From the NCBI GenBank assembly GCA_949957035.1, contig CATLIP010000061.1:1-11285 (forward strand): 11,285 nt of DNA, read 5' to 3'. The stretch comes from an uncultured Lachnospiraceae bacterium. GTDB lineage: Bacteria; Bacillota_A; Clostridia; Lachnospirales; Lachnospiraceae. Below the pieces are notes generated by a model, which saw nothing but the letters and a program-made list of their open reading frames with translations, ran no database searches and was not told the origin of the DNA. The translations under genes and the position numbers were made by a program. Shown here piece after piece: positions 5,813 to 11,285 of this stretch; within the stretch, counting starts at the first letter, position 1; each line of letters begins with the position of its first letter.

Positions 5813-7408
5813 ATGGGAATCTACTTGAATCCGGGAAACAGAAGTTTCCAGATATCGCTCAATTCTAAGATTTATATAGATAAAAGCGGACTGATTGCCT
5901 ATACAAATTCTGTCATTAATACGGCGCAGCGATTTGTCTGCGTCAGCCGCCCAAGGCGTTTCGGCAAATCTATGGCCGCAGAAATGCTTGCGGCTTACTA
6001 TGGAAAAAATATTGATTCCAGCGGGCAGTTCGACCATCTGGCGATTGCCGGAAACAATACCTATTCAGAACATTTAAACCAGTACAATATTATATTTTTA
6101 AATATCCAGCAATTTTTAAGTCAGACAAGCAGTATTCCAGCTTTAAAAGAACTGATTGAAAAAACGCTGTTGTGGGAATTATTGGAGGAATATTCGGAAT
6201 TAAACTATTTTAACCCTTCGTCATTAACCTCCGTATTGCAAACAATTTCTGCAAATAAAACAACTTCCTTCATCTTCATCATCGACGAATGGGACTGTAT
6301 TTTCAGAGAATACAAACATGACGTCCAAGCCCAACGGCTATATCTGGACTTCATCCGTAACCTGCTGAAAGACCAGCCATACGTAGCCCTTGCATATATG
6401 ACAGGCATCCTTCCAATCAAGAAATACGGAACCCACTCCGCCCTTAATATGTTCGATGAATTTTCCATGACCAATCCCGGGCCGCTGGCTTCCTACGTGG
6501 GATTTACGGTCGAAGAAGTAAGAGAGTTATGCTCTGTTTACCAGATGGACTACGAAGAAGTGCAACGCATGTACGACGGTTATTGCTTTGAAGGCACGAC
6601 CCACATCTACAGCCCCCGCTCCGTAGTGAGCGCCATGCTCACCAGAAGCTACGATAATTTCTGGAATAAGACCGAGACTTTTGAAGCTCTCCGGGATTAC
6701 ATCATCCTGAATTTCAAAGGGCTGAAAGACATCGTTACCCAACTTCTTGCCGGAATACGCAAGAAAATCAATACCACGACCTTTACCAATGACATGACCA
6801 CATTTTCCTCTGCGGACGACGTCCTTACCTTATTAATTCATCTTGGATATCTGGGATATGATTTCAAAGCAAAAGAAGTCTTTATTCCCAATTCCGAAAT
6901 TGCGTCTGAATTCTGCAATGCAGTTGAATCTGCGGGATGGGATACGGTGGCTGATGCAGTGAGGAAATCGGACGAGCTGTTAGAGGCAACCATACGTCAA
7001 GACCCTGACGCCGTAGCCTCCGGTCTTGAAACAGCGCACATGGAGACATCCATACTGACTTATAACAATGAAAACGCCCTCTCCTGCACGATTGCTCTTG
7101 CCTATTACAGTGCAAGGGAATATTATCTCTCTTTCAGGGAGCTTCCGACCGGGAAGGGTTTTGCCGATATTGTATACATTCCCAGAAAAAATCATCCTGA
7201 GAAGCCTGCCCTTGTGATTGAACTGAAATGGGATAATTCTGCGGCCGGCGCAATCCAACAGATTAAAGACAAATGCTATGTGGAGTCCCTGGCAGATTAC
7301 TGCGGGAATCTGCTTCTTGTAGGTGTCAGCTATGACCCTAAGACGAAAAAACACCAGTGCTGCATTGAGCCCTGGCAGATACCGCATGTGGGAGCGGCCG
7401 CAAAATAA
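5813..7408 (+). CDS. AAA-ATPase-like protein with C-terminal PD-(D/E)XK nuclease-type domain
   Basis: A 531-residue protein of the AAA-ATPase_like / DUF1703 type, numerous in gut Bacteroidetes and Clostridia and of unknown role. N-terminal region: YIDKS (21-25), a modified Walker A SRPRRFGKS with Lys52 and Ser53, Walker B FIFIIDEWD with Asp158/Glu159, and a sensor-like AYMTGILPI (194-202). Residues ~225-345 hold the helical part (VGFTVEEV, YDGYCF, SPRSVVSAM). The C-terminal domain has GFADIVYIP (Asp452), VIELKWD (Glu470-Leu-Lys472) and a preceding AYYSAREYY helix, matching the D...ExK nuclease core. ATG 5813 is preferred over GTG 5807: the GGGGAG site ending at 5803 is 9 bases from the ATG but only 3 from the GTG. 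The first ~450 bases are much more AT-rich than the rest. Defence or mobile-element roles are often supposed but not shown. Confidence 0.85.
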   Translation: MGIYLNPGNRSFQISLNSKIYIDKSGLIAYTNSVINTAQRFVCVSRPRRFGKSMAAEMLAAYYGKNIDSSGQFDHLAIAGNNTYSEHLNQYNIIFLNIQQFLSQTSSIPALKELIEKTLLWELLEEYSELNYFNPSSLTSVLQTISANKTTSFIFIIDEWDCIFREYKHDVQAQRLYLDFIRNLLKDQPYVALAYMTGILPIKKYGTHSALNMFDEFSMTNPGPLASYVGFTVEEVRELCSVYQMDYEEVQRMYDGYCFEGTTHIYSPRSVVSAMLTRSYDNFWNKTETFEALRDYIILNFKGLKDIVTQLLAGIRKKINTTTFTNDMTTFSSADDVLTLLIHLGYLGYDFKAKEVFIPNSEIASEFCNAVESAGWDTVADAVRKSDELLEATIRQDPDAVASGLETAHMETSILTYNNENALSCTIALAYYSAREYYLSFRELPTGKGFADIVYIPRKNHPEKPALVIELKWDNSAAGAIQQIKDKCYVESLADYCGNLLLVGVSYDPKTKKHQCCIEPWQIPHVGAAAK

Positions 7409-7445
7409 CGTATTGTACACATTTCAGATAATTGATAATAAAGAA

Positions 7446-7464
7446 CCTGTCAGAACTTGACCGG
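7446..7464. promoter_or_regulatory. Palindrome upstream of the redox fusion promoter, candidate operator
   Basis: Inverted repeat CC-t-GTCA-gaact-TGAC-c-GG with one mismatched pair, lying 16 bases before the -35 hexamer. Such a place suits an activator site. It has no T-run, so it does not look like a terminator. The binding protein is unknown. Confidence 0.35.
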
Positions 7465-7480
7465 ATTAATGCGTAGGCTT

Positions 7481-7509
7481 TTGCAAAATCATGGATTTTA
7501 TATTATACT
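7481..7509 (+). promoter_or_regulatory. Sigma-A-type promoter of the redox fusion gene
   Basis: TTGCAA (7481-7486) and TATACT (7504-7509) separated by exactly 17 bases. The -10 matches five of six and the -35 four of six consensus bases. It predicts a leader of about 35 bases with AAAGGAG (7535-7541) ten bases before ATG 7552. It is the best promoter in the window. Confidence 0.65.
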
Positions 7510-7551
7510 TTTCTATAGGAATTAATTGTAAACGAAAGGAGACGAACTATT

Positions 7552-10122
7552 ATGAAATATGTAATCCTCGGCGGCGTTGCCGCAGGCACGAAAGCCGCCG
7601 CCAAGCTGAAACGCTGCGACCGGAACGCAGACGTCAGAGTCTATACCAAGGGAGAAGACATCTCCTATGCCGGATGTGGGCTGCCCTACTACATCGGCGG
7701 CGACATCCCAGACCGTGAAAGCCTGATTGTCAACACTCCGGCACGTTACAGCGGTCTTACCGGCGCAGAGGTCTTCCCCGGCTGTGAGGCGACGGGCATC
7801 GACAACGCCGCTAAGACCGTTTCCCTGAAAAAATCCTCCGGCGAAGCATTTACGGAAACCTATGACAAACTCATCATTGCAACAGGGGCTGTCCCCTTCG
7901 TTCCTCCCGTAGACGGCGTAGGGCTTCCCGGCGTGTTCTGCGTGCGCACCCCGGACGATGCGGTAGCGGCCCGCTCTTACATAGAAGAACAGAAATGCCG
8001 GAAGGCAGTGGTTTGCGGCGCCGGGTTCATCGGCCTTGAGGTGGCGGAGAACCTGATGGCACAGGGCATGCAGGTAACGGTCATTGACGCTGCGCCCCAG
8101 ATTATGCCTAACGCCTACGACGAGGAAATGGCTGACTATGCGAAGAAACAGCTCCTCTCCGCCGGCATGCGCGTGCTGACCTCCACCAGCCTGACAGGAA
8201 TCGAAGGCGATTCCAAAGCCGAGAAGGTGGTGACTGACAACGGCACATTTGATGCCGATATGGTAATCCTTGCAATCGGAGTCCGTCCTGCCACAGGATT
8301 TCTGGCAGATTCCGGCCTTGAGATGTTCAAAGGAACGATTCTGGTGGACGAGCATTTGCAGACCAACCTGCCGGATATCTATGCCGCAGGCGACTGCGCC
8401 ATGGTCAAGAATGCGCTGACCGGGCAAGGACAGTGGTCTGCCATGGGTTCCACCGCCAACCTTGCGGCGCGCGCCATGGCAAAATCCTTAAACAATGCGG
8501 GCGAGGGATATAAAGGCTGCCTCGGCACCGGCGTGGTACGCCTGCTTCCAACCCTGAACGGCGGACGTACGGGACTTACGGAAGCCCAGGCAAATGCAGC
8601 CGGTTACGCCGCGACTTCTGTTATCTGCGTGTTGGACGATAAGGCTCATTACTATCCGGGCGCATCCTCATTTATCGTCAAACTCACCGCTGAAACGGAA
8701 ACCGGAAAATTGCTGGGCTTACAGGTGTTGGGTGCAGGAGCCGTAGATAAGATGACGGATATTGCTGCGGTAGGCATTTCCCAAGGGATGAAGCTTCATG
8801 ACTTCGATACCCTTGACTTCGCCTATGCGCCTCCTTTTTCCACGGCAATCCATCCCTTCGTCACAGCATGTTATATTCTGGAAAATAAGATGGAAGGTCT
8901 GCTGGACTCCATAAGCCCGGCGGAATATGCGAAAGGGGACGCCAGAGGATATACGGTACTGGACGTACAGCCTGCCCCTGCCATCCCGGGAGCAACATGG
9001 ATTGACCTGTCCAAAGTAAATGGACCGCTGAAAGGATTTGACAAAGACGCCAAACTGCTGCTGGTATGCGCAAAGGGCAAACGGGGATATTTCTTACAGA
9101 ACCGCCTGAAAGCCTTAGGATACACGAACACCAAAGTTCTGGAGGGAGGCGCATTTTTCAATAAAGTAAAAGTTCCCCGGGACGGGAAGAAGCTTTCTGC
9201 TGAAGAAATCAAACGGGTCAAGGGGCTTGGATGCCTGCAGGATAAGCGGTACGGCGATGTATTCAATGTACGTGTGATTACCAGGAACGGGAAGCTCACC
9301 ACCGAAGAACAGATTAAGATTGCCGAGGCCGCTGAAAAATTTGGTTCCGGGGAAATCACCATGACGACCCGCCTGACGCTGGAAATCCAAGGGGTGAATT
9401 ACGATAATCTGGAACCTCTCTTTGCATTTCTGGAGGACGCAGGGCTAAAGACCGGCGGAACCGGCTCTAAGGTGCGCCCGGTAGTATCCTGTAAGGGAAC
9501 GACCTGCCAGTATGGGCTGATTGATACGTTTGCACTCTCGGAAAAGCTGCATGACCTCTACTATACAGGCTACCATGATGTGTCTTTGCCGCACAAATTC
9601 AAGATTGCGGTAGGCGGATGCCCGAATAACTGCGTGAAGCCGGATTTGAATGATTTGGGGATTATCGGACAGCGTCAGCCGGAGATTGATTTGTCCAAGT
9701 GTAAGGGCTGCAAAGTCTGTCAGGTTGAGAATAGCTGCCCGATCAAAGTCGCGAAGCTCGCGGACGGGAAGATTCGGATTCCTGAGGAGAACTGCAACCA
9801 CTGCGGGCGGTGTATTGATAAATGTCCGTTCGGAGCAGTGACGGAATCTGTGACAGGCTACAAGGTCTATATTGGCGGACGTTGGGGCAAGAAGGTTGCG
9901 GAAGGACGTGCGTTAGACCGGATTTTTACCTCGGAAGAAGAAGTCATCGACGTGGTGGAACGGGCGATTCTGTTCTTCCGTGATGAAGGGAACTCCGGGG
10001 AACGGTTCGCGGATACCATTGCAAGGCTTGGGTTCGATTATGTGCAGGACAAGCTTTTGAACAGCAAGATTGATAAGAAGCAGATTCTTGAGAAAAATGT
10101 AGTCGGGGGAGCTACCTGTTAA
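7552..10122 (+). CDS. Four-module redox fusion: CoA-disulfide-reductase-like flavoprotein, rhodanese, sulfite-reductase-like domain, 2[4Fe-4S] ferredoxin
   Basis: An 856-residue cytoplasmic enzyme. Residues 1-~445 are a pyridine nucleotide-disulfide oxidoreductase: FAD motif GGVAAG (7-12), redox Cys42 in SYAGCGLPYY, NAD(P) motif GAGFIG (156-161), AAGDC (Asp281), and Tyr367 and Tyr425 (in YAPPF), as in CoA-disulfide reductases. Residues ~450-540 are rhodanese-like, with Cys506 in VCAKGKRG. Residues ~572-700 resemble a single sulfite/nitrite reductase unit with C647-x4-C652 and C690-x3-C694; the first spacing is one shorter than the canonical C-x5-C. Residues ~715-765 hold two 4Fe-4S sites (C717/720/723/729 and C748/751/754/758). 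The tail (GGRWGKK, GERFADTIARLGF) resembles anaerobic sulfite reductase C subunits. Likely NAD(P)H-driven reduction of a sulfur substrate (persulfide, polysulfide or sulfite); the exact one is unknown. It has its own promoter and terminator. Confidence 0.88.
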   Translation: MKYVILGGVAAGTKAAAKLKRCDRNADVRVYTKGEDISYAGCGLPYYIGGDIPDRESLIVNTPARYSGLTGAEVFPGCEATGIDNAAKTVSLKKSSGEAFTETYDKLIIATGAVPFVPPVDGVGLPGVFCVRTPDDAVAARSYIEEQKCRKAVVCGAGFIGLEVAENLMAQGMQVTVIDAAPQIMPNAYDEEMADYAKKQLLSAGMRVLTSTSLTGIEGDSKAEKVVTDNGTFDADMVILAIGVRPATGFLADSGLEMFKGTILVDEHLQTNLPDIYAAGDCAMVKNALTGQGQWSAMGSTANLAARAMAKSLNNAGEGYKGCLGTGVVRLLPTLNGGRTGLTEAQANAAGYAATSVICVLDDKAHYYPGASSFIVKLTAETETGKLLGLQVLGAGAVDKMTDIAAVGISQGMKLHDFDTLDFAYAPPFSTAIHPFVTACYILENKMEGLLDSISPAEYAKGDARGYTVLDVQPAPAIPGATWIDLSKVNGPLKGFDKDAKLLLVCAKGKRGYFLQNRLKALGYTNTKVLEGGAFFNKVKVPRDGKKLSAEEIKRVKGLGCLQDKRYGDVFNVRVITRNGKLTTEEQIKIAEAAEKFGSGEITMTTRLTLEIQGVNYDNLEPLFAFLEDAGLKTGGTGSKVRPVVSCKGTTCQYGLIDTFALSEKLHDLYYTGYHDVSLPHKFKIAVGGCPNNCVKPDLNDLGIIGQRQPEIDLSKCKGCKVCQVENSCPIKVAKLADGKIRIPEENCNHCGRCIDKCPFGAVTESVTGYKVYIGGRWGKKVAEGRALDRIFTSEEEVIDVVERAILFFRDEGNSGERFADTIARLGFDYVQDKLLNSKIDKKQILEKNVVGGATC

Positions 10123-10149
10123 TTGTGTTCTTTTGCTTACATTTATAAA

Positions 10150-10187
10150 GGGGTGTCTGAAAACATCATTTTCTGACATCCCTTTTT
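10150..10187 (+). terminator. Intrinsic terminator of the redox fusion gene
   Basis: Arms 10150-10157 and 10175-10182 pair over 8 bases with one G-T wobble. After one T-T mismatch, GAAAA/TTTTC adds 5 more pairs (10159-10163 with 10169-10173) around a CATCA loop. A T-run follows at 10183-10187, 28 bases after the stop codon. It lies between convergent genes and may also slow transcription from the right, where the T-run is weaker. Confidence 0.85.
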
Positions 10188-10215
10188 AGACGTTCCATTC
10201 TCCGGCATATTCTAC

Positions 10216-11285
10216 TTACATCCCATTCTGTACCAAATACAGTTTCTCCGAAGTACCTCCCCCGGCAACCGCTTTTGCCACATCCTCCGCCGTAATCTCC
10301 TCTTCATCCGTCAGGACTTGGAATACTTCGTCGTATTCTTCCCCTGGAAGCCGGCCAATAAAGTAGTAAAGATTTTGATAACACTTCCCATCCGGCGATG
10401 CATATCTGCCTTCATCAACCCCAAGTCCAATTACGTTCATTACCTCTCCCTGATCAATGTATGGCAGTTTATCTATCACCAATTCCTGCATCGCCTCTTT
10501 TGAGTCTGCAAAACTTCGAATATCCTCCACACCGCACAACCTTGCAGCCTCTTCTCTGTCACAGAAAAAACGGCGATTGGCCGGCCCTTCAGCCAAGTCC
10601 ACAGAATATGTCCACTCAATTCTGTCTGCATTTTCAATCAGACACAGCAGAAGAATGGCGTTCTTTACCGCCTGCTTATGGAAAAAAATCTCTTCCTCAG
10701 GCCGGTCTTCAAAATGAAGCTTCAGTACATAGGGCTTCTCCTTCGTCTCGAGTTCCAATGTCTGCCCCATCTCAGGAAAAAAGCCTATCGTCTCAACAAG
10801 TCTTTTGTCTGCAGGTGCATCACCGATGTAAGGATTCGCCGCCTCAAGCAACTTTCTCACATAGGGGGAAACAGCGTATTCCGCTCTCAGCTCATCAGCT
10901 TTTTTTTCTGAAAATACCAGATAATACAGAATCTCTCCTGCATTCTGTCCCACTGCAGCTCTCTTCGCCTGTTCATCCATAAATTCCTGACATGGGATTC
11001 TGCGAATCTCTTCCTTCCCGGTTCCACAAAGATGCCACGCTGCCAACGCAATACTTTGTCCTTCTTCCACCTGCTGCCAATCAGTCTGATTTTCCAGAAA
11101 ATAGTTCTCCATCATCCCCAAATAGCCATAGTTCAAAGATTCCCATGTGTTCAAATCTCTTGAAAAAACCTTTTCCCCTTCGAACTTATTCGAAAAGGCC
11201 AAACTCCATCCCAATCCCATCTTCTGAGAATTTCGCTCCACCTGTAAGGTAAGCTTTCCATCCTGCCCTGCGGCAGCCTCTGTTA
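10216..11285 (-). CDS. DUF4825-like protein, N-terminal part beyond window
   Basis: The frame stays open to the right edge, giving 355 visible residues. A GTG at 11241 could be read as a start, but the frame upstream (EAAAGQDGKLTLQ) reads as coding and no ribosome binding site precedes the GTG, so the gene most likely begins outside the window. The middle part (ANPYIGDAPADKRLVETIGF, then LELETKEKPYVLKLHFED and ENADRIEWTYSV) resembles the DUF4825 domain found in clostridial proteins, often at the C terminus of BlaR1/M56-like membrane sensors. No membrane segment or catalytic motif lies in the visible part. It is convergent with the redox fusion; the 93-base gap between them holds the terminator. 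The domain call rests on recognising the pattern; function unknown. Confidence 0.55.
   Translation of the reverse strand, partial: TEAAAGQDGKLTLQVERNSQKMGLGWSLAFSNKFEGEKVFSRDLNTWESLNYGYLGMMENYFLENQTDWQQVEEGQSIALAAWHLCGTGKEEIRRIPCQEFMDEQAKRAAVGQNAGEILYYLVFSEKKADELRAEYAVSPYVRKLLEAANPYIGDAPADKRLVETIGFFPEMGQTLELETKEKPYVLKLHFEDRPEEEIFFHKQAVKNAILLLCLIENADRIEWTYSVDLAEGPANRRFFCDREEAARLCGVEDIRSFADSKEAMQELVIDKLPYIDQGEVMNVIGLGVDEGRYASPDGKCYQNLYYFIGRLPGEEYDEVFQVLTDEEEITAEDVAKAVAGGGTSEKLYLVQNGM

Noticed and set aside
5612..6037. A minus-strand frame of 141 codons over the aminotransferase/ATPase junction
   Set aside because: It crosses two well-supported plus-strand genes and shows no family features.
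6980..7420. A minus-strand frame of 146 codons at the end of the AAA-ATPase gene
   Set aside because: It overlaps the PD-(D/E)XK domain codons and shows no independent sign of coding.
7409..7551. Possible riboswitch or terminator in the gap before the redox fusion gene
   Set aside because: The predicted leader is only about 35 bases, and no hairpin with a T-run follows the ATPase gene. Only the palindrome and promoter can be supported.
7522..8427. A 301-codon open frame on the minus strand, antisense to the redox fusion gene
   Set aside because: It lies wholly opposite clear flavoprotein motifs, has no recognisable domains and no convincing ribosome binding site. Long antisense frames are common opposite GC-rich codon-biased genes.
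10398..10982. A plus-strand frame of 194 codons at the right end
   Set aside because: Ser/Pro/Gln-rich and low-complexity in look; it is opposite the DUF4825-like gene, whose frame runs without stops to the edge.
1..11285. tRNA, rRNA, CRISPR array, insertion sequence ends or phage genes
   Set aside because: No regular direct repeats with spacers, transposase motifs or RNA-gene sequences were seen by reading both strands.

Overview
The window looks like chromosomal DNA of a Gram-positive anaerobic Clostridia member, most likely a gut Lachnospiraceae. The pointers are strong AGGAGG-type ribosome binding sites, a small CXXC protein of the clostridial CD1871A type, a DUF4825-like protein, an AAA-ATPase/PD-(D/E)XK protein of the type expanded in gut anaerobes, and several Fe-S/thiol redox proteins. 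There are no RNA genes, CRISPR arrays, insertion sequences or phage genes. Species cannot be named from the sequence alone.

Left part, all on the minus strand (4474 down to 1). A redox operon comes first: a TlpA-like thioredoxin lipoprotein (4474-3839), a 49-residue membrane CXXC protein (3842-3693) and a NapH-type membrane 4Fe-4S protein (3700-2816). The first two genes overlap by 4 bases and the last two by 8. Fifteen bases further on comes an AraC-family sugar regulator of MsmR/RafR type (2800-1925). After a 160-base gap with a likely regulated promoter comes a GH36 alpha-galactosidase, which runs off the left edge (1764-1). The regulator and alpha-galactosidase form a sugar-use unit (raffinose/melibiose type) lying directly behind a thiol/electron-transfer unit.

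Middle, plus strand. Divergent from the redox operon is a PLP-dependent aminotransferase-fold enzyme resembling CobD/HisC (4632-5741). It is followed by an AAA-ATPase-like protein with a C-terminal PD-(D/E)XK nuclease-type domain (5813-7408). The first part of that gene is clearly more AT-rich than the rest.

Right part. After a good sigma-A-type promoter with a palindrome just upstream, a monocistronic 856-residue redox fusion is encoded (7552-10122). Its modules are a CoA-disulfide-reductase/NADH-oxidase-like flavoprotein, a rhodanese domain, a sulfite/nitrite-reductase-like domain with an unusual cysteine spacing, and a 2[4Fe-4S] ferredoxin domain. It ends in a strong intrinsic terminator (10150-10187). 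This protein is the most interesting item: it could carry NAD(P)H electrons through flavin and Fe-S/siroheme centres to a sulfur substrate delivered by the rhodanese. Convergent to it, on the minus strand, is the 3' part of a DUF4825-like protein that enters from the right edge (11285-10216).

A theme of sulfur, thiol and Fe-S redox chemistry runs through two separate transcription units. Whether they act in one pathway is inference.
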